This document shows, piece by piece, positions 33,173 through 41,693 of a stretch of 64,000 nucleotides of DNA; the first letter of the stretch is position 1, and each line of letters begins with the position of its first letter. The stretch is taken from contig NZ_BAFK01000002.1 of assembly GCF_000296695.1 (NCBI RefSeq), forward strand, positions 62,001 through 126,000, read 5' to 3'. The position numbers were made by a program, and so were the translations under genes. This stretch comes from Rheinheimera nanhaiensis E407-8. Its GTDB lineage: Bacteria > Pseudomonadota > Gammaproteobacteria > Enterobacterales > Alteromonadaceae. The notes beneath the pieces were generated by a model. It searched no databases, was not told where the DNA came from, and worked only from the letters and a program-made list of their open reading frames with translations.

Positions 33173-34297
33173 TTAGTCACGATACGCCGGGTAATCGGTA
33201 AGCCCTTGCTCAGCACCACCATAAACAGTGGCGGGATCGACAGAATTCAACGGCCAACCATTGGCTATTCTTGTCGGCAAGTCCGGATTGGCGATAAAGG
33301 GGCGGCCAAAGGCCACGAGATCGCCCAGCCCGGAGTCAATCAAGCGCTCTGCGCGCTCTGCGGTATAACGACCGGCGTAGATAATGCAGCCACTGAACGT
33401 CTGACGAACCGCACGGCGAAAGGATTCAGGCAGGTCCGGTGCGTTGTCCCAGTCGGCTTCGGCAATGGATAAGTAAGCTACGCCGGCGGCTTCCAATACC
33501 TTGATCGCTTCGACGTATGTGGTATGCGGGTCTTCTTCAACCAAGCCAATGTAAACCCGGTCCTGCTCTGTACTGGTAAACAGCGGTGTGAAACGTACCC
33601 CCAGACGATCAGCGCCAACGGCGTCCGCTACGGCAGCGACTATCTCGCGCAAAAAGCGCAAACGGTTATGCAGCGAGCCGCCATATTCGTCATCACGCTG
33701 GTTGGCGTGGGCCGAGATAAACTGATTAACCAGATAGCCGTTAGCGGCATGAATTTCTACCCCGTCGAAACCGGCTGCAATCGCATTGCGGGCGGCCTGA
33801 GCATACTGCGCGACCAACTGCTGGATCTCTGTTACGCTAAGCGCACGCGGCACCGGTGGCTGAACCAGTTCGCCAGTGCCCGGGCCGGTTTGGATAAAGG
33901 CTTTGACTTTCTGAGCCTGGATGGCCGAAGGTGCTACCGGAGCTTCGCCGCCGGGTTGCAGCTCGTTGTGTGAAACGCGTCCGACATGCCATAGCTGGGC
34001 AAAAATAACGCCGCCTTCGGCATGTACTGCCTCTGTCACTTTACGCCAGCCGTCAATTTGCGCCTGAGTGTAAATACCGGGCGTCCAGGCATAGCCTTGG
34101 CCACGCGGCTCGATTTGGGTGCCTTCGCTAACCATAAAGCCGGCGCTGGCGCGTTGACGGTAATAAGTGGCCATCAGTTCGGTGGCAATATCGCCCGGCT
34201 GAGCGCTGCGTTGCCTTGTAAGAGGCGGCAGCACGATACGATTTTTTAACGTGTGGCGCCCCAGGTTAATTGAGGTAAAAAGCTTTTGGTGTTTCAT
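33173..34297 (-). CDS. nemA: Alkene reductase / N-ethylmaleimide reductase, Old Yellow Enzyme family
   Basis: In this 374-residue FMN-dependent flavoprotein that reduces activated C=C bonds, nitro groups and maleimides with NADPH, motifs visible are L-K-N-R-I-V-L-P-P-L-T-R near residue 20 and Q-L-W-H-V-G-R. The substrate-binding H-A-A-N-G-Y-L pair (His/Asn) appears near residue 185, followed by R-D-D-E-Y-G-G. The C-terminal F-G-R-P-F-I-A-N-P-D-L-P closes the FMN phosphate site. Length and motifs match E. coli NemA, and the NemR-like regulator nearby supports that name. It is downstream of the aldehyde dehydrogenase by about 100 bases. Confidence 0.88.
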   Translation of the reverse strand: MKHQKLFTSINLGRHTLKNRIVLPPLTRQRSAQPGDIATELMATYYRQRASAGFMVSEGTQIEPRGQGYAWTPGIYTQAQIDGWRKVTEAVHAEGGVIFAQLWHVGRVSHNELQPGGEAPVAPSAIQAQKVKAFIQTGPGTGELVQPPVPRALSVTEIQQLVAQYAQAARNAIAAGFDGVEIHAANGYLVNQFISAHANQRDDEYGGSLHNRLRFLREIVAAVADAVGADRLGVRFTPLFTSTEQDRVYIGLVEEDPHTTYVEAIKVLEAAGVAYLSIAEADWDNAPDLPESFRRAVRQTFSGCIIYAGRYTAERAERLIDSGLGDLVAFGRPFIANPDLPTRIANGWPLNSVDPATVYGGAEQGLTDYPAYRD

Positions 34298-34356
34298 GTT
34301 CTGTGTCCTATCTATATTGAGTGTGTTAGCTAACCGTTGGGTGCGCGAACGGGAAA

Positions 34357-34380
34357 AGCGGATACACAGAGGTATCCGCT
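34357..34380 (-). terminator. Strong hairpin between aldehyde dehydrogenase and ene-reductase genes
   Basis: Perfect 9-bp stem AGCGGATAC / GTATCCGCT with a 6-base loop. On the minus strand it is followed by TTTT CCC, so it could act as a weak terminator or attenuator that lowers expression of the downstream genes relative to the dehydrogenase. Confidence 0.5.
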
Positions 34381-34395
34381 ACGTCATACCAATGA

Positions 34396-35856
34396 TCAGA
34401 ATGATTTTTTGATCAACAGGGTTTTGGGATTGGTAAACAACAGGCGTCCTTCATGGCCTTGCTCTGTGCCAATACCTGACTGCTTGTGACCACCGAAAGG
34501 AATATCCACGCCCTGGGTATGGATTTCGTTCACCCATACCATGCCTGCTTCTACCCGATTCGCGACGGCAACCGCGGCCTTGGTATCACGCCCCCAAACC
34601 GAGCCGCCTAAGCCGTAGATAGAGGCGTTGGCACGATTCACAGCGTCGTCGATATCGTCATAAACGATAATTGGGATGATAGGACCGAATTGCTCTTCCT
34701 GAACGATTTTGCTGTGCTCTGGCGGGTTGTCGACAACGGTGATCGGGAAGAAGTAGCCAGACTGCGTTTCGTCAATATCACCACCAAATGCAATCTTCTG
34801 ACCGTTTGCCTTGATGTCGTCAAGGAAGGTTTTTAGCTTGTCAAACTGCATCTGGTTTTGCACTGGCCCCAGACCAACTTCCGGATCAAGACCGTCGCCA
34901 ACTTTCACTGTTTTGGCGTAGTCAACGAAAGCAGCTACGAAATCGGCATGGAATGAGCGGTGGATGTAAAGCCGCTTAATACCCACACACCACTGGCCCT
35001 GGTTACCAAAGGCGCCCCAGAAAAGCTGTGGGATAATGGCTTTGTAGTCTGCATCTGGCAGGACTATTGCTGCATCGTTGCCGCCAAGTTCCAGGGTTAC
35101 GCGCTTAACGGTTCCGGCCGCCGAACGCAGCACGTGCTTGCCGGTTTCTGTTGAACCGGTGAAGCTAATCTTGGCAATATCCGGGTGGTTAGTCATCTGT
35201 GGGCCTAAGTGATCACCACCAGATACGACAGACAGGACACCGGCAGGAAGTACGCTTTGTGCTATCTGACCAAAACGCAAAGCCGTTAACGGCGTATATG
35301 GCGTGGGTTTAAGTACAAAGGTGTTACCGGTGATCAGGGCAGGTGCCACTTTCCACAGGGCAAGCAGCACGGGGAAATTCCAGGGTGTGATGCCACCTAC
35401 AACGCCAAGCGGAACATGGTGCAGCTCAACGACATGCGAGTCGTTTTCTTCAACAATTTCAACCGGAATACGACGAGCCGCAATCTGGCGGATATAGGAG
35501 ATAGCCTGATCGACTTCTGGCGCAGCCATGCTATTAAGTGGTTTGCCTTGCTCTAAGGTTAACAGGCGAACCAGCTCATCGCGGTGTTGCTGTAATGCGT
35601 CAGCATAGCGATCCAAATAGACCTGACGCTCGTCATAGCTGATGGCTGACCACGTTTTAAATGCCGTTTTGGCCGCAGTGATGGCTGCTTCAAGTTGTTC
35701 GGCTGAGGCTGCTGGTGCTTTAGCAAACACCTTGCCGGTTGCCGGGTTGATTACATCAAAACTGTCTTTGGCCTCTACCAGCTTGCCAGCGATGCTCAGA
35801 TAGTAGGGACCATCGAAAATACTGACACTGTGTGATGTTTGTGCTGCTGTGGACAT
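34396..35856 (-). CDS. Aldehyde dehydrogenase family protein
   Basis: In this 486-residue NAD(P)-dependent dehydrogenase the N-terminal cofactor domain contains P-W-N-F-P, the catalytic Glu is in V-T-L-E-L-G-G-N-D and the catalytic Cys is in N-Q-G-Q-W-C-V-G-I. All are intact. The usual N-x-G-Q-x-C motif is present with an aromatic W before the Cys. ATG 35856 is chosen because AGGAG sits seven bases upstream and the sequence after it matches the family start; the frame extends upstream to 35982 without support. Two copies of the regulator palindrome lie about 165-205 bases upstream, so it heads the electrophile-response unit. Confidence 0.9.
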   Translation of the reverse strand: MSTAAQTSHSVSIFDGPYYLSIAGKLVEAKDSFDVINPATGKVFAKAPAASAEQLEAAITAAKTAFKTWSAISYDERQVYLDRYADALQQHRDELVRLLTLEQGKPLNSMAAPEVDQAISYIRQIAARRIPVEIVEENDSHVVELHHVPLGVVGGITPWNFPVLLALWKVAPALITGNTFVLKPTPYTPLTALRFGQIAQSVLPAGVLSVVSGGDHLGPQMTNHPDIAKISFTGSTETGKHVLRSAAGTVKRVTLELGGNDAAIVLPDADYKAIIPQLFWGAFGNQGQWCVGIKRLYIHRSFHADFVAAFVDYAKTVKVGDGLDPEVGLGPVQNQMQFDKLKTFLDDIKANGQKIAFGGDIDETQSGYFFPITVVDNPPEHSKIVQEEQFGPIIPIIVYDDIDDAVNRANASIYGLGGSVWGRDTKAAVAVANRVEAGMVWVNEIHTQGVDIPFGGHKQSGIGTEQGHEGRLLFTNPKTLLIKKSF

Positions 35857-36020
35857 AAATATACTCCTGATTATAGCGTTTTCCGTTTGGTAGCTATCTT
35901 CATTGGTAGCCACCTGGCGGGTGATAGGTGTTAACAGCGCCCGACATTGGGCTTGCCTGCGACGGACAGCGCTTCTGGACACATGCAGGGAAACGGGGAA
36001 TGTTTTGCATTGCGCTAGAA

Positions 36021-36060
36021 TAGACCAGTCGTCTTGGTGTCATCTTAGACCGGTCGTCTA
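36021..36060. promoter_or_regulatory. Tandem NemR-like operators upstream of the aldehyde dehydrogenase
   Basis: TAGACCAGTCGTCTT (36021-36035) and TAGACCGGTCGTCTA (36046-36060), centres 25 bases apart. The first covers a TATTCT-like -10 on the minus strand. These are the best copies of the shared palindrome and suggest cooperative repression. Confidence 0.7.
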
Positions 36061-36210
36061 TAGTTTGCAACTGATAAATACACGACTAATTAAAAAATTC
36101 AGAAATGGCTTTACTGGTGCGCCGTGCTTTTTACGCCATCTTGGTAGCTAAACGGAACTAAAGACGAGTCGACGCCTGACGGGATAACTTGGCGCAAAAG
36201 CTTTGGTTAA

Positions 36211-36660
36211 TTAGCTCTTTAGCTCCAGGAAATAATGATAAGCACCTGTGTCTCTTATATACCCTAAAGATTCGTAGAGTTTTTGAGCACTAGTGTTGTC
36301 TTTGGCTGTTTCCAACGATAGACCTTTGGCCTGTGTCGCGATAGCGAAAGTTCTTGCCGCATCCATCAGCTTTTTTGCTACCCCTGTACGTCTGGCTTCA
36401 ATGGCAACGTATAAGTCGTTCAGGATCCATGTACGACAGACTGAAATTGATGAGAAAGCGGGATACAGCTGAGTGAAGCCCACAGCCACACCATGCTCAT
36501 TTTTGGCTACAAAAATGACGGACTCATTATTTTGTAAGCGCTCTTTCAGAAAAGTACGGGCCTTGTCTAAGTTGTTATTCTGCCCATAGAAAACCCTGTA
36601 CAAGTTAAAGAGAGGGCTGATTAAGTCCAGATCATCAATGCTTGCTTTTACAATTTGCAT
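36211..36660 (-). CDS. GNAT family N-acetyltransferase
   Basis: In this 149-residue single-domain acetyltransferase the acetyl-CoA loop is A-R-R-T-G-V-A-K-K-L-M (near residues 85-95), preceded by the strand L-N-D-L-Y-V. It is followed by the S-L-E-T-A-K-D-N-T-S-A-Q-K-L-Y-E-S-L-G-Y motif typical of GNATs that modify amino or antibiotic groups. Nothing around it identifies a substrate. It is a single gene with its own ~140-base upstream gap. Confidence 0.88.
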   Translation of the reverse strand: MQIVKASIDDLDLISPLFNLYRVFYGQNNNLDKARTFLKERLQNNESVIFVAKNEHGVAVGFTQLYPAFSSISVCRTWILNDLYVAIEARRTGVAKKLMDAARTFAIATQAKGLSLETAKDNTSAQKLYESLGYIRDTGAYHYFLELKS

Positions 36661-36797
36661 ATTATAAATGCTCCAAATGAATCGTTATCTGTAACCTAGG
36701 CACTTCCCAGCCGTTTCTGGGCTATCCATTGCAGTAGCCTGGTCAGAGTAGTGTCTTCAGGCCACAAAACTGATCAACAGGGCCTCTTAAATAGATA

Positions 36798-37613
36798 CTA
36801 TTGCTGTTGCAACCACTCTCTGGGGCTGGCGCCGGTTTTACGCCTGAACGCCCGCGCCAGCGCGGATGGGCTTTCGTAGCCCACTTCATCGGCAATCAGC
36901 GCTATAGGCCGGCCTTCGCGCAAGCGTTTTTGCGTCAGGCTAACACGCCAGCTTAGCAGGTAGTCGGCCGGGGTTTTACCTACCACTTTATGAAACTGCG
37001 CCGCAAAACTGGCGCGCGACATACTGGCGGCGCTGGCTAATTCTGCCACCGACCAGGGCCTGGCGGGTTGATCGTGCATTAGCGTAACCGCGCGGGCCAA
37101 GCGTAAATCGGCCAGCCCGGCCATCATACCGGATGACAAGCTGCTACTGGCCATGATATGGCGCAGCAGCTGGATCATCACCAGCTCAAACAGCCGGTTT
37201 AACACCGCGTTTTTACCGCAGTTTTGCTCAGCGGCTTCGCTGAATAACCACAATAGGCTGTCGCCCAAAATGGGTAACTCACTAACCGGCAGCAGCATAT
37301 AGTCAGGTAAGGCGGTGGTTAACGGATTATCCAGGCCGCCGTCGAAACTTAGCGCCGCACTGACCAACTGGGTATTGTCTGTCGCTACCGCACTTAGCTG
37401 GTGTTTACAGGGCCTGGGAATAAACAGCAGGCTGGGCTGGCTAATCACAATCTCCTGTTTGGCGATATGCAACCGGGCCTTACCGCTATTAAACAAATGC
37501 AGCTTGCCGCTGTGCTCCCGGGTGTCAAAGGCCAGCTCACCACTAAAAGTGCCGGCATAAAAAGTTGTAGCGTGCATGCCAAACTGCGCCAGTAAGGTTG
37601 AAAGCCGGTCCAT
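36798..37613 (-). CDS. AraC-family transcriptional regulator with cupin sensor domain
   Basis: In this 271-residue protein the first ~165 residues match the AraC-binding cupin type (cupin_6: F-N-S-G-K-A-R-L-H-I ... F-I-P-R-P-C-K-H). The C-terminal two-helix-turn-helix domain (about 175-270) contains S-M-S-R-A-S-F-A-A-Q-F-H-K-V-V-G-K-T-P and E-V-G-Y-E-S-P-S-A-L-A-R-A-F-R-R-K-T-G. ATG 37613 is chosen for the GAGG five bases upstream; the frame continues to 37664. It is divergent from a secreted alpha/beta-hydrolase gene and is its probable regulator. Confidence 0.88.
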   Translation of the reverse strand: MDRLSTLLAQFGMHATTFYAGTFSGELAFDTREHSGKLHLFNSGKARLHIAKQEIVISQPSLLFIPRPCKHQLSAVATDNTQLVSAALSFDGGLDNPLTTALPDYMLLPVSELPILGDSLLWLFSEAAEQNCGKNAVLNRLFELVMIQLLRHIMASSSLSSGMMAGLADLRLARAVTLMHDQPARPWSVAELASAASMSRASFAAQFHKVVGKTPADYLLSWRVSLTQKRLREGRPIALIADEVGYESPSALARAFRRKTGASPREWLQQQ

Positions 37614-37782
37614 AACCACCTCAATTAGACTATCTGCAGCATAATTTAGACAGTATGGCGCCAAAAGGCAAGGTTAACCGCCTAATATACTGCCAACGCT
37701 TACAACTGAGTTGAAGCTAAGTAGTACGCCACTTCAGGCATGACGTTAACCAACGAAAACACTATTAACAGAACAGGAATAC

Positions 37783-38577
37783 ATGATGACTAAGTTCAAA
37801 TTTCGCCACATCGCCGCTGCGGTTGCTACAGCAGCTTTAACATTAAGCAGTGCCGCCTTTGCTGCCGAAAAGCCCACAGTGGTGCTGGTGCATGGCGCCT
37901 TTGCTGAATCGTCCAGCTGGAACGGCGTAGCCGCTAACCTGCTGCAACAAGGCTACCCGGTAGTGGCGGTGGCTAACCCGCTGCGCAGTTTAACGGCCGA
38001 TGCCGACTATGTTGCCAGCCTGGTAAAACAGACCAGCGGCCCGGTGGTATTGGTTGGCCACTCCTACGGTGGCGCGGTGATCAGCAACGCCGTGCAGGAC
38101 AATACGAATGTTAGCGCCCTGGTCTATGTTGCCGCTTTTGCCCCGGAGCAGGGGGAAACGGTACTGGAATTATCCGGCCGTTACCCGGGCAGCACTTTAG
38201 GCCCGACACTGGCGGCACCGGTGCTGTTAAAAGACGGCAGTAAAGACTTATACATCCAGCAGGATAAGTTCGCTGCACAGTTTGCTGCTGATGTACCGGC
38301 CGCAGAGGCCGTGCTGATGGCCGCCACCCAGCGCCCGGTTACCGAACTGGCGTTAACTGAGGCCGCCGGCCAGCCCGCCTGGCACACAGTGCCGTCATGG
38401 GCCATTTATGGTACCGCCGACAAGAATATTCCGGCGGTAGCAATGAAGTTTATGGCACAGCGGGCTAAAGCGAAAAAAATTGTTGAAGTGCCGGGCGCTT
38501 CGCATGTGGTGATGACATCTCACCCGGACAAAGTTGCTGCGCTGATTGTTGAAGCGGCAACCGCTACCAGCAAATAA
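37783..38577 (+). CDS. Exported alpha/beta-hydrolase (1)
   Basis: In this 264-residue protein a signal peptide (about 1-27, cleaved after A-F-A) precedes an alpha/beta-hydrolase domain. The oxyanion segment is V-L-V-H-G-A-F-A, the nucleophile G-H-S-Y-G-G (Ser near 88) and the catalytic His is in G-A-S-H-V-V-M-T-S-H. Active-site residues are intact. A periplasmic esterase or amidase role is likely. It is followed 62 bases later by a second secreted hydrolase, and both are probably controlled by the divergent AraC regulator. Confidence 0.85.
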   Translation: MMTKFKFRHIAAAVATAALTLSSAAFAAEKPTVVLVHGAFAESSSWNGVAANLLQQGYPVVAVANPLRSLTADADYVASLVKQTSGPVVLVGHSYGGAVISNAVQDNTNVSALVYVAAFAPEQGETVLELSGRYPGSTLGPTLAAPVLLKDGSKDLYIQQDKFAAQFAADVPAAEAVLMAATQRPVTELALTEAAGQPAWHTVPSWAIYGTADKNIPAVAMKFMAQRAKAKKIVEVPGASHVVMTSHPDKVAALIVEAATATSK

Positions 38578-38638
38578 CGGCCATATAAACGGCACACTTA
38601 ACTGTAACCAAATTAACTGAATTATTGAGGACACCACC

Positions 38639-39652
38639 ATGAAAACATTAAACACTGTGATCACTGCCAGCCTGTTAGCCTTAAGTATCGGCAATGTGTT
38701 TGCCGCCGGCTCACCGGGCGTTGAAACTAAAACCCAGGGCTTTTTAACTGCGTTGGCCCAGGGCGGCGGTAAGCCACTGGAGCAGTTATCGGTAGCCGAC
38801 GCCCGTGCTGTGCTGATAGGTGCTCAGCAAGGTGCGGTTTTGCCGGCAGCTGATGTCAGCGAGAAAATTATCAAGGTAGATGGCCAGAGCATTAAACTGG
38901 TGATTGTAAAACCACAAGGCACTAAAGGCACTTTGCCGGCCTTTATGTTCTTCCACGGTGGTGGCTGGGTATTGGGTGATTTTCCCACGCACGAGCGTTT
39001 AATCCGTGACTTAGTACAGCGCTCTGGCGCAGTAGCGGTTTACGTTGATTACACCCCGTCACCGGAGGCCAAATACCCCACGGCGATTAACCAGGCCTAT
39101 GCGGCAACCCAATGGGTGGCAACGCATGGTAAAGAGATTGGCGTGGATGGCAGCCGTTTAGCGGTAGCGGGGAACAGTGTCGGCGGTAATATGGCCGCGG
39201 TAGTGGCGTTAAAAGCCAAAGCCGCAGGTACACCAAGGCTGAAATTCCAGTTATTGCTGTGGCCGGTTACCGATGCCAGCTTTAATAACAGCTCGTATCA
39301 AACCTATGCCGAGGGCCACTTTTTAACCCGCAATATGATGCAGTGGTTTTGGGATAATTACACCACGTCGCAGGAGCAGCGCAACGACATTTACGCCTCG
39401 CCACTGCGCGCCACCACTGAGCAGTTACGGGGATTACCACCGGCGCTTATTCAAACCGCAGAAATGGACGTGCTGCGCGATGAAGGTGAAGCCTATGGCC
39501 GTCATCTGAATGCGGCCGGTGTTGCCGTGACGACAGTGCGCTATAACGGCATGATCCACGACTTTGGCTTGCTGAATGTACTAAGCGACGTACCGGCAGT
39601 ACAGGATGCGTTAGATCAGGCCGGTCGTGAGCTGAAGGACCATCTGAAATAA
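38639..39652 (+). CDS. Exported alpha/beta-hydrolase (2), hormone-sensitive-lipase type
   Basis: In this 337-residue protein a signal peptide (about 1-22) precedes a family IV esterase fold with oxyanion motif F-H-G-G-G-W (near 104), nucleophile G-N-S-V-G-G-N (near 180) and catalytic Asp/His near the C-terminus (Q-T-A-E-M-D-V-L-R-D, then M-I-H-D-F-G). All key residues are present. It should hydrolyse short-chain esters in the periplasm or outside the cell. It is the second gene of a two-hydrolase unit. Confidence 0.87.
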   Translation: MKTLNTVITASLLALSIGNVFAAGSPGVETKTQGFLTALAQGGGKPLEQLSVADARAVLIGAQQGAVLPAADVSEKIIKVDGQSIKLVIVKPQGTKGTLPAFMFFHGGGWVLGDFPTHERLIRDLVQRSGAVAVYVDYTPSPEAKYPTAINQAYAATQWVATHGKEIGVDGSRLAVAGNSVGGNMAAVVALKAKAAGTPRLKFQLLLWPVTDASFNNSSYQTYAEGHFLTRNMMQWFWDNYTTSQEQRNDIYASPLRATTEQLRGLPPALIQTAEMDVLRDEGEAYGRHLNAAGVAVTTVRYNGMIHDFGLLNVLSDVPAVQDALDQAGRELKDHLK

Positions 39653-39683
39653 CTGAAACAATACAAATTTGTTTTGACGAAAG

Positions 39684-39714
39684 GTTGCCACTTTAGTTAG
39701 TGCTAAGTGGCAAC
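39684..39714 (+). terminator. Hairpin after the hydrolase unit
   Basis: Perfect 10-bp arms GTTGCCACTT and AAGTGGCAAC with an 11-base loop, 32 bases after the hydrolase stop. No U-run follows, so this is a candidate stabilising or weak terminator structure. Confidence 0.4.
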
Positions 39715-39916
39715 AAATCACTTTGCTTTAGGTCTGGTAACTACAGCAGTAGTTAAGGTTAAAACTGTAGGCAGCATTCTTTTCGTAATCATAGCCACTG
39801 TTTACGGTATGGTTGGCAAATTTGTCTTGTAACCTTTATGATCCAGGTTAAGTGGTTACTGTCGTGAGTCTGACTTAATTTAAGTAACCGCACATAATGT
39901 CGTCTAAAGGTTGCTT

Positions 39917-40513
39917 ATGTTGATATCTGAAATTTTGCATGACAAAAATATAACTGATGCCCCCTTGCTGGGAGACCACTTAGCAATGGACTTACTCAAT
40001 ACTGAAGCTCGTAGTGGAGATAAGATAGTTGATTACTGGACTAGTGATGCCGCTGTGCTGAGATGGCTGGGCCAGAATGACATCTTTCCTGCTGCGCAGC
40101 AGCGCGCCTTGGCTGATGGTGAGTTACTCTCGCAAGCTAAGGCTTTAAGAGCGCTTGCGCATCAGCTGATTACAGCGTTTAAGCAGCAAAAAACACCGGA
40201 CATCAGCGAGCTGAATACTTACCTGCATAGCTATGTTAGCGCGCCGCATCTGGCACCTGACAGCGATGGCAAGCTGGAAATAACTCGTCTCTCATGTGGT
40301 GACACTGCGGCTTCTATGCTGGGACAGGTTGCCGAAGCGGTGGCTCAGTTGTTGGTTGAAGGTGACGCGACACTGGTTAAGCAATGCGAACACCCGGACT
40401 GTATTTTGTGGTTTTATGATCGGACAAAAGCGCATAAACGGCGTTGGTGCAGTATGGCAACCTGTGGCAATCGTTATAAAGCTGCGCAGTTCAGGAAACG
40501 AAACAGTGATTAG
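39917..40513 (+). CDS. CGNR zinc-finger / ABATE-domain transcriptional regulator
   Basis: In this 198-residue protein the N-terminal stress-response ABATE-like domain (about 15-130) begins L-A-M-D-L-L-N-T, and the C-terminal CGNR zinc finger shows C-E-H-P-D-C and W-C-S-M-A-T-C-G-N-R with Y-K-A-A-Q-F-R-K-R. All four Cys of the finger are present. Such proteins are inferred DNA-binding regulators. Start 39917 is supported by AAAGG six bases upstream. Repeated AAGTAACC elements occur both upstream of this gene (about 39850-39895) and upstream of the following hydrolase, so it may control both. Confidence 0.82.
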   Translation: MLISEILHDKNITDAPLLGDHLAMDLLNTEARSGDKIVDYWTSDAAVLRWLGQNDIFPAAQQRALADGELLSQAKALRALAHQLITAFKQQKTPDISELNTYLHSYVSAPHLAPDSDGKLEITRLSCGDTAASMLGQVAEAVAQLLVEGDATLVKQCEHPDCILWFYDRTKAHKRRWCSMATCGNRYKAAQFRKRNSD

Positions 40514-40582
40514 CCCGAAGCTGTAATGCTGTTGTCAGCCTCTAAAATACCCTTACCTAATAAGTAACCTTTATAACTTTAC

Positions 40583-40616
40583 TTTAGAGGTTATAAAGTT
40601 TAAAGTAACCTCTAAA
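40583..40616. promoter_or_regulatory. Perfect 11-bp inverted repeat upstream of the third hydrolase
   Basis: TTTAGAGGTTA (40583-40593) and TAACCTCTAAA (40606-40616) with a 12-base spacer. The arms contain the AGTAACC/GGTTA element seen again near 39850-39895 ahead of the CGNR regulator and near 40564. Likely operator for that regulator or for another factor. Confidence 0.55.
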
Positions 40617-40645
40617 TTTTTATTTATATGGTTACGAGGTTGTTT

Positions 40646-41596
40646 ATGCAATCAAAAACAATTCCAGCGATGTTACTTGCCAGCGGCATGGTGAGTGGAG
40701 TGGCATTAGCTGATCAGAGCAATAACGCTACTAAGCCGCATGTGCGTTTTAACTATGAGCAAGTAGACAACGTCAATATTTTCTACCGAGAGGTTGGACG
40801 TAAAGATTCACCAACAATTCTGATGTTGCACGGCTATGCGGCCTCGTCTTTTATGTGGCGTGATGTCATCGATGCACTAGCTGCTGACTATCATGTTATC
40901 GCTTTAGATTTGCCTGCCTTTGGCTTTACAGAGTCTCCGGCAAGAGAAGACTATGAGTACACCTTTGCCAACCTTGCAAATACTGTAGATAAATTTATCA
41001 AGCAAAAAGGGCTTAACTCTTTTGCCATTGCAGTTCACGATTACGGTGCCCCCGTCGGCTGGCGCCTGGCGCTGAAAAACCCTGGTAAAGTAACAGCGAT
41101 CATCTCGCAAAATGGCAATGCTTACGAAGAAGGTTTAGCCGATGGCTGGGGACCGATTAAAAAATACTGGCAAAACCCTTCCAGCGAAAATAGAGCAGCC
41201 CTGAGCGACTTCCCGACAGCAGCATCCATTAAATGGCAATACGTGGAAGGGGTACCCGATCTAACCAAAGTTTCTCCGGATGGCTACACCCTGGAAGGAC
41301 TACACGTATCAAAGCCCGGCATGGCCGATATTCAGTTGGACTTGTTGCTTGATTATAAATCCAACGTAGAGCAGTATCCGCAATATCAGGCATATTTCCG
41401 TCAATACCAGCCGCCACTTCTGGCAGTTTGGGGAAAGCACGATCCTTTCTTCTCACCAGAGGGTGCGCAAGCCTGGAAGAGGGATATCCCTAAGGCTGAA
41501 ATCCACTTTTTTGATACTGGCCACTTTGCATTGGAGACCCACCACTCAGAGATCATTGCGGTGATCAAAGATTTCCTGCAACGCCACGTAAAGTAA
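40646..41596 (+). CDS. Exported alpha/beta-hydrolase (3), epoxide-hydrolase / dehalogenase type
   Basis: In this 316-residue protein a signal peptide (about 1-22) precedes an alpha/beta-hydrolase whose nucleophile elbow is V-H-D-Y-G-A-P, that is, an Asp nucleophile as in epoxide hydrolases and haloalkane dehalogenases. The oxyanion segment is L-H-G-Y-A-A-S, and the acid and His appear in W-G-K-H-D-P-F-F and D-T-G-H-F-A-L-E. A periplasmic location is unusual for these enzymes but the signal peptide is clear. ATG 40646 has GAGG six bases upstream; an earlier in-frame ATG (40628) does not. It is 133 bases downstream of the CGNR regulator. Confidence 0.85.
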   Translation: MQSKTIPAMLLASGMVSGVALADQSNNATKPHVRFNYEQVDNVNIFYREVGRKDSPTILMLHGYAASSFMWRDVIDALAADYHVIALDLPAFGFTESPAREDYEYTFANLANTVDKFIKQKGLNSFAIAVHDYGAPVGWRLALKNPGKVTAIISQNGNAYEEGLADGWGPIKKYWQNPSSENRAALSDFPTAASIKWQYVEGVPDLTKVSPDGYTLEGLHVSKPGMADIQLDLLLDYKSNVEQYPQYQAYFRQYQPPLLAVWGKHDPFFSPEGAQAWKRDIPKAEIHFFDTGHFALETHHSEIIAVIKDFLQRHVK

Positions 41597-41693
41597 CTCA
41601 ATCACGGCGATGGAGCCATTAATCAGGCCCATTCGCCTTTCCCCGCCACTCCTTGTATAATACGCGCCCTTGTTACGCTCAGGTGCTTAATTT

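Noticed and set aside
35857-35982. N-terminal extension of the aldehyde dehydrogenase to 35982
   Set aside because: The frame is open, but the sequence is unlike the family and the strong AGGAG site fits the start at 35856.
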